From assembly GCA_020847555.1 (NCBI GenBank), contig JADLBT010000526.1:1-5836 (forward strand): a stretch of 5,836 bases of DNA. Direction: 5' to 3'. The translations under genes and the position numbers were made by a program. A model generated the notes under the pieces. It searched no databases, was not told the DNA's origin, and worked only from the letters and a program-made list of their open reading frames with translations. Below are positions 1-5,545 of this stretch, in pieces; the stretch's first letter is position 1, and every line of letters starts with the position of its first letter. The stretch comes from Gemmataceae bacterium (GTDB taxonomy: Bacteria > Planctomycetota > Planctomycetia > Gemmatales > Gemmataceae).

Positions 1-150
1 ACTCCCCTGGCACACCAGCTCCCTTGCCCCTGCATTAGCAAGATCGTTCTCGGACGCCAAGTCCTTGTGCGCACCTGCGTCGGTTGAGCGACTCGGCTCG
101 AGCGGGAGGTTGAACTTCGGACAGGCGCCCGCCGCGGGGGGAAGTCGTGC

Positions 151-166
151 GATCTTACGTAAGGTC
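151..166. repeat. Quasi-palindrome, possible operator
   Basis: The core CTTACGTAAG (154-163) is a perfect 10-bp palindrome. It extends to GATCTTACGTAAGGTC with one T/G mismatch pair. It lies 45 bases upstream of the -35 element of the promoter candidate, so a dimeric regulator site is possible. A palindrome of this size also occurs by chance, and nothing else supports a function. Confidence 0.25.
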
Positions 167-210
167 TGCGGGCCGCCGCCTGTGGCCCCAGCGGGAACTC
201 GGGGTACGGC

Positions 211-238
211 TTGGCGGAGTTGGCAGGCGCGGTAGAAT
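211..238 (+). promoter_or_regulatory. Candidate sigma70-type promoter for the tRNA
   Basis: TTGGCG (211-216) and TAGAAT (233-238) are separated by 16 bases. They match the consensus -35 and -10 hexamers at 4 and 5 of 6 positions. Transcription would start near 245, giving a leader of about 160 bases before the tRNA, to be removed by processing. A second TTGGCA at 220-225 is too close to serve as the -35. No terminator is visible between the tRNA and the protein gene at 584, so read-through into that gene is possible. Planctomycete promoters are poorly defined, so this rests on sequence match alone. Confidence 0.4.
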
Positions 239-407
239 GGGGTTCGGACCGGGTGACTGTCCCACACCCTCACATCACTGTGGCCACTGCCGGGGCGGTC
301 GCAGCGCCCCGGTTACAGCACCGAGGTTGGCGGTGGGAGAAACGCCCGGAACGGACGGCTGTGAGGCCGCTAAAGAAGCGGCGCAAGGGGAACGAATGAG
401 TCCAGTG

Positions 408-481
408 GCCCCCGTAGCTCAGGCGGATAGAGCATCGGTTTTCTAAACCGATGGTCGCAGGTTCGAGTCCTGCCGGGGGTA
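408..481 (+). tRNA. tRNA-Arg, anticodon TCT
   Basis: The complete cloverleaf can be folded by eye. The acceptor stem is 408-414 with 474-480: six Watson-Crick pairs plus a G-T pair at the end. The D stem is GCTC/GAGC (417-420, 430-433). The anticodon stem is TCGGT/ACCGA (435-439, 447-451) with loop TTTCTAA, which places anticodon TCT at 442-444. The variable loop has five bases (452-456), and the T stem GCAGG/CCTGC (457-461, 469-473) encloses TTCGAGT. The discriminator is A481. The 3' CCA is not encoded and must be added by tRNA nucleotidyltransferase. The tRNA decodes AGA and, by wobble, AGG arginine codons. tRNA-Arg genes are common integration sites, but I see no second copy of its 3' end in the window. 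Confidence 0.97.
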
Positions 482-583
482 ATGGCCGAACCTCTCCATA
501 AACCGATCACGAGAGACGCGGACCGAGAGCACCCGCATTCACGACAGGATTTGCATGGCGCGCGTGACTTCCTCTGGGGCATC

Positions 584-2695
584 ATGAGAATCTATCCGTC
601 TGAGTCTGTGCTTGGCGATGGCAAGTTCGGCGGCGCACGAACGACTGCACTCGGCTTGACGGCCGCGTTGCTTTTTGCGTGCGTGACTCTGGTAGTTTCG
701 GCCCAACCGGCGCCGACCCGGAAGGTGCTCCTGAAGCTCGAGACGAACCTGAAGGATCCCGCGCTCGCTTTCGTTCTCGATGACCGCGAAATCACGGCCC
801 CGTCGTTGCAAGCACCGATTGAGCTGCGGCATGGCAATCATGAACTGCTCGTCTTGCGCCAGGGGAAGCTTGTCGAGTTTCTTCAATTCGAGATCGGCCC
901 AACGACGCCAGCGGAATTGACGCTCAAACAGAGGGAACCTCCGCCCGGCCCGGACGAGCCCGATTTTCGACCGTCGAACGCGGCGCCGACCACGCCGAAT
1001 CCGCTTTCACGCGACGAACTGCGACGGCGCGGCGAATGGCTCCCACTCTTCAACGGCAAGGATCGATCCGGTTGGCGAAGCCTTACCAAACTGCCTGGCA
1101 AGTGGCAGGTGAAGAACGGCATCCTTGTAGAGTCGGGCCTCTTCGGGCCGCTGTTCACGGTCGAAGACAACTGGACCGACGTGCATCTTCATCTCGAAGC
1201 CAAAATCACCGCTGGCGGCACCGGCGTTTGCCTCCGCGCACCTCTCAAAAGCAAGCCGGGTAAGGACTCCTGCATCGTCTACATCGGAGGCAAGATGCGG
1301 ACCGGATCTTTCCGTATTGATGGAGGCGAACTCGTTCAGAACAAGAATAAGCTGGTCCCGCCAGACACCTGGTTCACGATGGACGTGATTCTTCGCGGCA
1401 ACCACACGCTCGTCAAGGTCGATGATCGAATCGTCATCGATCACCGCGATAAACAAAACAACATCGTCAAGGGGCACATCAGTCTGCTGCCGATGTTCGC
1501 CAAGGCCGGCACGATCCATTACCGCCGCATCATGGTCCGCGATCTGGCGCCCGAAAGGCTCCCTCCCAAGGACAAGAAAGATAATTTCCCGCCGGAGAAG
1601 ATTGCGCCCCGGACGGCGAACTACTTGAAGTACACCGTCCACGCCGTCCCGCTTTCCGACAAGCTGGCGGGTCGGTCGCGCGTCATGATGGCCCATTCCG
1701 CCGGCGCGGGCTTCCGCATGGGATGGAACGCCAAGGGCGCCGCCCATATCACCCCTTTGAACGAAGACCTCAAACGGACCGGCCCCGATATCGTCCTGCC
1801 GGACAGGGAACTCCGTGCTCTGGCGGTGCATGACGACGGAACGATGGTGGCGCTCGTGCTGCAGCCGCCGGTCGAGATCGATGCGGTTGGTTTGGATGCC
1901 GCCGGTCGTGTGCTGTTCAAGACGCCGCTGACGGGGGCGAACGGGAATGGTCCGGGGACACACTTCGCGAGCCGATGGTTCAACTACGCCGAGATCGAAT
2001 CGACGGGGAAAGAGTTCGCGGTCCATTTCGCTCATGAGGTGCATCTGAAAGGGGGCGCAAAACATCAAGGCGGCTATTTCGCCCGCCTCGACCAGAAGGG
2101 GACCAGGCTGCAAGAAAACCAATGGACCGTCAGCCACAGCCTTGATCAAGCGCTGCTCTACCACCGCGGCGATTGGTTCACGGCCTCTGTGGGCGATGCC
2201 TTCCCGTTCGGCATACCGTTCATCAACCGCAGCCAGAAGAAGGCCCGTAGCCTGATTTATCCTGCCAAGGATCACCGCGAGAGCTTCAAACCGAAGCGGA
2301 CTCGCCTGGCAGACCTGGTCGGCATCGGCAATGAAGTGGGGCTGGCCTTCGTCACATTCAGCGGCGAATCCTGGCACACGTTCTATGCGCTCATGGATCG
2401 GACCGGCGAGGTGAAACGCCTCGTCAACCTGCCGACGAAGATTCCGCCGACCACACCTGCGAACGCGAATCTGGCCCGCTTCGGCGGCGACATGCTGCTC
2501 ATCTGGACGGCGACCGACACTGCCACCGCGTATGTTCCGATCGACAGCGCCGGCCGATTCCTGGCCCAGCCGACGCTGGTCGCTGCGCCGGCCGGTCGCC
2601 GCAACGATCTCGCCCTATTTGCCAACGGCGACGTCGGTTGGCTCGCAAGCGCTCGCGGGAGAAACGAGGTCACTCTGGTGCGCGTGAAACGGTAG
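584..2695 (+). CDS. Exported DUF1080 (3-keto-disaccharide hydrolase-like) protein with propeller-like C-terminal half
   Basis: The gene encodes 703 residues from the ATG at 584. That start gives a signal peptide: basic residues, a hydrophobic core at about residues 20-38, and a VSA|QP cleavage site near residue 40. The same frame is open up to an ATG at 482 abutting the tRNA, but those 34 extra codons would bury the signal; a GTG at 608 is another option. Residues about 46-117 form a beta-rich PEGA-like domain, followed by a Pro-rich linker (119-142). Residues about 150-321 are DUF1080 (PF06439), seen in LFNGKDRSGW, the GTGVCLRA strand, WFTMDVILRGN and the closing GTIHYRRIMVRDL. This concanavalin-like fold occurs in large numbers in planctomycetes and includes glycoside-degrading 3-keto-disaccharide hydrolases; some copies may only bind sugars. 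Residues about 345-703 match no family I can name, but contain five W/L/M/I-[DN]-x-x-G turns, suggesting a degenerate beta-propeller. The protein is expected to act outside the cytoplasmic membrane. Its substrate is unknown. A GGGG run sits 4-7 bases before the ATG; no strong ribosome binding site is seen. Confidence 0.9.
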   Translation: MRIYPSESVLGDGKFGGARTTALGLTAALLFACVTLVVSAQPAPTRKVLLKLETNLKDPALAFVLDDREITAPSLQAPIELRHGNHELLVLRQGKLVEFLQFEIGPTTPAELTLKQREPPPGPDEPDFRPSNAAPTTPNPLSRDELRRRGEWLPLFNGKDRSGWRSLTKLPGKWQVKNGILVESGLFGPLFTVEDNWTDVHLHLEAKITAGGTGVCLRAPLKSKPGKDSCIVYIGGKMRTGSFRIDGGELVQNKNKLVPPDTWFTMDVILRGNHTLVKVDDRIVIDHRDKQNNIVKGHISLLPMFAKAGTIHYRRIMVRDLAPERLPPKDKKDNFPPEKIAPRTANYLKYTVHAVPLSDKLAGRSRVMMAHSAGAGFRMGWNAKGAAHITPLNEDLKRTGPDIVLPDRELRALAVHDDGTMVALVLQPPVEIDAVGLDAAGRVLFKTPLTGANGNGPGTHFASRWFNYAEIESTGKEFAVHFAHEVHLKGGAKHQGGYFARLDQKGTRLQENQWTVSHSLDQALLYHRGDWFTASVGDAFPFGIPFINRSQKKARSLIYPAKDHRESFKPKRTRLADLVGIGNEVGLAFVTFSGESWHTFYALMDRTGEVKRLVNLPTKIPPTTPANANLARFGGDMLLIWTATDTATAYVPIDSAGRFLAQPTLVAAPAGRRNDLALFANGDVGWLASARGRNEVTLVRVKR

Positions 2696-2714
2696 AGAAA
2701 CCACGGTTTCGGAT

Positions 2715-2742
2715 TCCGGGACGGACCGAGATCCATCCCGGA
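2715..2742. terminator. Stem-loop just after the DUF1080 gene
   Basis: TCCGGGA (2715-2721) and TCCCGGA (2736-2742) form a perfect 7-bp stem with a 14-base loop, 19 bases after the TAG stop. No T-run follows, so it is not a canonical intrinsic terminator. It could still slow polymerase or stabilise the 3' end. Its right arm coincides with the point where WD40 homology begins, so it may also mark a recombination border. Confidence 0.3.
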
Positions 2743-3088
2743 GGCAGCGGGCGGCAAGAAACTCCAGACCTTCCGGGAACACAGCGGCGAGGTCAGGAGC
2801 GTGGCGATCAGCGGTGACGGCAAGCAGTTGTGGACCGCCTCCGGAGACGGCACGACCCGGCTGTGGGATCTGGCCACGGGGAATGAACGCTGCCGGCTCT
2901 ACAGCTTTGATGCTGGCAAGGACTGGCTGGTCGTCACGCCCAAGGGGCTCTTTGACGGTTCCCCGGACGTCTGGCGGCTGGTAGCCTATCGCATGCCGGG
3001 CACCCTGACGCTGATCGAGGACGACGCCACCCGCCGGCGCTTCCACCGCCCCGGCCTCCTGACGCAGGTGTGGAAAGGGCACAGGTAA
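2738..3088 (+). pseudogene. 3' remnant of a WD40-repeat protein (last repeat plus conserved tail)
   Basis: Translation from 2738 to the TAA at 3086-3088 gives one complete WD40 repeat, starting at EAAGGKKLQTF and running through HSGEVRSVAISGDGKQLWT and SGDGTTRLWDLATG. It is followed by a tail with the landmarks SFDAGKDWLVVTPKGLFDGS, YRMPGTL and FHRPGLLTQVWKG. That tail is typical of the ends of planctomycete WD40 proteins, some of which also carry caspase-like domains. Such proteins normally have several blades, so a single repeat cannot form a propeller and most of the 5' gene is missing. The first possible start is a GTG at 2801 inside the repeat, with no clear ribosome binding site. The frame continues upstream, open, to the TAG that ends the DUF1080 gene, in the same phase. 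TAA is followed directly by TAG. I infer a decayed fragment; a short adapter protein expressed by read-through is a remote alternative. Confidence 0.8.
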
Positions 3089-3112
3089 TAGACCCACCGC
3101 CTGGGAGGGAGC

Positions 3113-3142
3113 GGCGGCGCGCCGCCCGGCGGTTCAACGCCG
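3113..3142. terminator. GC-rich palindromes between convergent remnants
   Basis: GGCGGCGCGCCGCC (3113-3126) is a perfect 14-bp palindrome. Directly after it, CGGCG/CGCCG (3127-3131, 3138-3142) forms a 5-bp stem with a 6-base loop containing the TGA of the minus-strand frame that ends at 3134. The pair lies between two convergent coding pieces, where a bidirectional terminator would be expected. There is no T-run on either side, so termination would not be of the classical intrinsic type. Confidence 0.3.
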
Positions 3143-3328
3143 CTGCCGTTCCTGCGGGGCGGACTTCTCGGCCCAGGCGGCGTAGGTCCGGTAGACACGG
3201 GGGTCATCGAGCAATTCGGCCCCCAGGTGGACGATGAGCGCGTTGGGCCGGTGCCAGCCCGGCGTCAGGAGCTGGATGGCCCGCTTCGCGAGCCCGATTG
3301 CAAGAGTGGCCGTTCCGGCGGGATTCAC
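3134..3328 (-). CDS. Short unrecognised coding remnant, 64 codons
   Basis: The frame opens with GTG at 3328, directly preceded by an in-frame TAA, and ends with TGA at 3134-3136. I do not recognise the product. It looks like real protein: a helical stretch (AIGLAKRAIQLLTPGW), then NALIVHLGAELLDD and VYRTYAAWAEK, and a basic C-terminus QERQRR. Codon third positions are strongly G/C in the downstream part and weaker in the first ten codons, which border the AT-richer island. This suggests that older coding sequence begins near 3300 and that the GTG start is incidental. There is no ribosome binding site at a normal distance. It may be the C-terminal piece of a larger protein cut by the same events that left the neighbouring fragments, or a small genuine gene. 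Confidence 0.35.
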   Translation of the reverse strand: MNPAGTATLAIGLAKRAIQLLTPGWHRPNALIVHLGAELLDDPRVYRTYAAWAEKSAPQERQRR

Positions 3329-3370
3329 TTTCCGTTATTTTACGGCGATTTCCTACATTTTCCAATACGT

Positions 3371-3391
3371 TCTGTGACAAATCTGTGACAA
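3371..3391. repeat. Tandem 10-bp direct repeat in an AT-richer island
   Basis: TCTGTGACAA occurs at 3371-3380 and again at 3382-3391, an 11-base period close to one helical turn. It lies in a segment (about 3325-3394) visibly poorer in GC than its flanks, which also contains the small inverted repeat CCGT/ACGG at 3332-3345. On the minus strand the copies read TTGTCACAGA and are translated as part of the non-repetitive end of the repeat-protein frame. Helically phased copies could bind a regulator or recombinase, but two copies are few and no partner gene is present. Confidence 0.4.
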
Positions 3392-3517
3392 GGACCTGAT
3401 CCGCCGGGCGCTTACGGAGAACGTGCTGTCCCCCGTCCCCCACGTGCCGTCCTCCGTCTGGCCGACCTGCCCCGCGGACCCGCCCTCCAGGGTGTAGCTG
3501 TCCAGGGACGATTGCTG

Positions 3518-5146
3518 GAGGGCGACGCACGACAGGCTCTGGCTGCCGTTGCTGTAAGCCCCCTCCTCGTGGGCGGAGTACGTGCCCGCCGACGTGCTGG
3601 CCAGCGTCCGGCTGTCAGTCCCGGTCTCAGTGAACGCGGTGGTGGCGCTGGCACTGGCGCCGACCGAACTGCCGAGGGACGTGGTCCCGGTCCCTTCGAC
3701 CTGGGTGCCGTCGCTGTCCGACGTCTGGCCGGTGACGACGGCCACGCGGCCGGAGGAGGCGGAACTCTCCGTCGTGGTCTGGTCGGTGCCGCTGGCGTCG
3801 TACACCATGCTGCTGAAGGCGTAGCTGTCGCCGGCGAACGACCCGAGCTGGGTCCAGCTGGCGGCGTTCGCCTGGGCGTAGGCCTTGCCGCTGGTGAGGG
3901 CCTGCGTCCCGGTCTCCCCCCAGCCCGCACTCTGGTGGCTGTACACGGTCTGGGTGCCGCCGTCCGTCAGCACGACGCTGGAGAAGCTGGCGCTGCCGCC
4001 GCCGACGCTGCCCTCCCGGTACGTCGTGGCGGCCGTGTGGAAGAGGGTGGTTTGGCTGGACCCGCTGTGGGTGCTCGTCTGTTGGCCGGACTGGGCGAAA
4101 CTACTCGTCTCGTGCCGCTGGCTCATGTCCCCCTGCGCGACCCGGGAGTCACTCACCGTGCTGGTAAACTGGTAACTCTGGCCGGCGAAGGTGCCTTCCC
4201 GGGAGTAGGAGGAGGTCTGGACCCCTTCGCTGAAAATGGTTTGGGTGGACCCCTGTTCGAACGTGGTCACGGCCGACTCCTCGACTGACCCGTTACTCAG
4301 GGGGGAGAAGTTGCCGGCGCCGTACGCCCCCGGCCCGGCCGCGGCCCCGATCTCGGCCAGGTGGAGGGTGAAGAGCCCGGACTGGGCGACGGTCTCGGTG
4401 GACGTCGTGTCCCGCGCGTAGGTGGTGGCGGAGGCGTACGTCCCGTCGCCCAGGCCGCCGGACGTGGCAGTCCCGCTCGTGCTGCCCGGTTCGTCCTTGC
4501 TGACGCCGCTGTCCGCCTGCGTCCCGTCGGCGTGCTCCTCGTAGCTCTGGGTCTGGTGGTACGCGAATGTGCCGGCGGCCTCCTGGGTCAGGCTGAACGA
4601 GGACAGGCTGAGGGTGCCGCCGTCGAGCGCCCCCAGCGCCGTGCGGGTGTAGGTCACCGTGCCCGACTCCTCGGACGTCGAGGACAGGGTGCGAGTGAAC
4701 GAGCCCCCTTCCTGGGACGAGCCGGCGTTGGTCAGGGTCCCGGAGAGGCCGTACGTCCCGACACCGTTGCCCGAGTCCAGGGAGGAGAAGGAGCCGGTCG
4801 CAGTCTCCGTCGCCGTCCGGGTCAGCGAATACCCGCCGCGGGCCTCGCCGGAGTAACTGATGCTGCCGAGGCTGAACGCGCCGTCGTCGTAGGTTCCCGC
4901 CTGGGTCAGCGCGTAACTCTCCGCGGCCTGCTGCGTCTGCGCGTAGGTGCTCAGGCTCTCCCAGTGGTAATTACTGGTGCCGCCGGACTGTAGATCCTGG
5001 TTGGGGCCGCTGAACGCCTGGGTGCCGGCGGAACTGGCCGTGCCGCCGGATCGGATCGTCCCGCTCTCGGAGAAGCTGAAGGTGTTGCCGCCTTCCTCGG
5101 AGTACAGGACGCTACTGAAGGCGTAACCGCCCTCGTACGTCCCCTG
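3518..5146 (-). repeat. About ten degenerate protein-level repeats
   Basis: The core motif is roughly x-G-[TSA]-[YFV]-x-x-G-[SG]-[YAQ]-[SAQ]-[FL]-[ST]-S-x-V. It begins, reading the minus strand, near 5146 (QGTYEGGYAFSSVLY), 4900 (AGTYDDGAFSLGSISY), 4780, 4636 (LGALDGGTLSLSSFSL), 4453, 4333, 4198 (EGTFAGQSYQFTSTV), 4015 (EGSVGGGSASFSSVV), 3847 (LGSFAGDSYAFSSMV) and 3565 (EGAYSNGSQSLSCVAL). Spacing is mostly 40-61 residues. The two larger gaps (82 and 94 residues) are about double, as if a repeat core had been lost or had diverged. DNA identity between units is low, so these are old duplications rather than recent tandem expansion. Each unit probably forms a few beta strands. Confidence 0.65.
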
Positions 5147-5520
5147 CTCGAAGAAGGGGGAACGAGCTGCCCCCGGAGTTGGTGACGGAGAAGGTCGATT
5201 CAGTCGTGACGGTGTAGCCCTGCGCGCCGGTCTGGTCCGTCAGGCCCTCCAGGGGCATCGTCCCGGCCCCCGTCAGGGTGGACAGGGCGTTCGCGGTGGT
5301 CAGGGTGTAACTCTCGGCCCCTTCCTCGGTCACGGTGACGGACGTGGCGGTGAGGCTGAGCAGGTTCAGGTCGTTGGCGTCGGAGATGTGCCGCGTGGCG
5401 TCATACCAGTTGAACCCGGCCCAGAAGTACTTGTCCAGGACGGCGGTCCCCGACGTCTCCAGGGTGAACGAGTCCGTACCGGTCAGGTGCTGGACGGTCT
5501 GGCCGCATTTCCCGTCCCTC

Positions 5521-5545
5521 TTTCGGCCGGCACCGGCGGCCGAAA
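5521..5545. repeat. Perfect 9-bp inverted repeat at a gene junction
   Basis: TTTCGGCCG (5521-5529) and CGGCCGAAA (5537-5545) are exact inverted copies separated by GCACCGG. The T-run is on the 5' side and the A-run on the 3' side on either strand, the wrong order for an intrinsic terminator. It sits where minus-strand repeat-protein coding gives way to plus-strand glycosyltransferase coding, and the plus frame reads through it. This placement suggests a recombination or insertion border, or a cruciform-prone site. Confidence 0.5.

Larger units (their letters stand above)
1..407. other. Stretch upstream of the tRNA with no convincing gene
   Basis: I recognise no gene here. A minus-strand frame is open from the left edge to a TAA complement at 313-315, about 104 codons. 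Its distal part (positions 1-120) has an ordinary-looking amino-acid mix (reading ...GAHKDLASENDLANAGAREL...), so it could be the 5' part of a gene leaving the window. It matches no family I know, and long open frames arise by chance in DNA this rich in GC. The plus-strand frame starting at base 1 stops at 85-87. The stretch also holds a quasi-palindrome at 151-166, a promoter candidate at 211-238, and a short hairpin (GCCGC / GCGGC, 7-base loop) at 366-382 without a T-run. Confidence 0.4.
3353..5520 (-). pseudogene. Ser/Thr/Gly-rich degenerate repeat protein, frameshifted and 5'-truncated
   Basis: Two minus-strand frames carry one continuous protein of about 720 residues. The first runs from near 5520 to about 5161, including TDSFTLETSGTAVL, DKYFWAGFNWYDATRHISD and GYTVTTESTFSVTNSGGSSF. 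The second runs from 5155 to a TAG at 3353-3355, starting FFEQGTYEGGYAFSSVLYS. They join exactly if one C is removed from a run of five (plus-strand G run 5156-5160). The composition is Ser, Thr, Gly, Ala and Tyr with few Lys or Cys, typical of an extracellular beta-rich repeat protein. I recall similar strings in very large Gemmata surface or RHS-type proteins, but no RHS core is present here. A motif close to GTYxxGsysfSSvxy recurs about ten times. The last 16 or so residues (ARRIRSLSQICHRTYWKM) differ in character, so the true end may lie near 3410. No start codon or signal peptide is visible at the 5' side, where a glycosyltransferase on the other strand begins. The product is probably not functional as it stands, unless frameshifting is programmed or the extra base is an error. 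Confidence 0.7.

Noticed and set aside
366..382. Intrinsic terminator upstream of the tRNA
   Set aside because: The hairpin has only 5 base pairs and no T-run, so it is probably chance or part of the tRNA precursor leader.
147..446. Plus-strand frame of 99 codons running into the tRNA
   Set aside because: It overlaps the tRNA, has Gly/Arg-rich low-information composition, and resembles no protein.
461..481. tRNA 3' end as an attachment site of an integrated element
   Set aside because: I found no second copy of the tRNA 3' sequence and no integrase gene in the window.
482..583. N-terminal extension of the DUF1080 protein from the ATG touching the tRNA
   Set aside because: The extra 34 residues are charged and would precede the signal peptide; the ATG at 584 gives a normal export signal.
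370..585. Minus-strand frame of 71 codons covering the tRNA
   Set aside because: It is the antisense of the tRNA-Arg gene; strings such as GRTRTCDHRFRKPMLYPPEL are a well-known false protein caused by tRNA genes.
1007..2377. Minus-strand frame of 456 codons
   Set aside because: It is the antisense shadow of the DUF1080 gene, whose plus-strand product has clear domains and a signal peptide.
3512..4288. Plus-strand frame of 258 codons, and a similar one at 4361-4993
   Set aside because: Both are Gly/Ala/Arg/Val-rich shadows of the minus-strand repeat protein, which carries the coherent motif pattern.
3400..5500. CRISPR array or DNA tandem repeats
   Set aside because: The repetition is at protein level, with varying spacing and low DNA identity; no constant repeats separated by unique spacers are seen.
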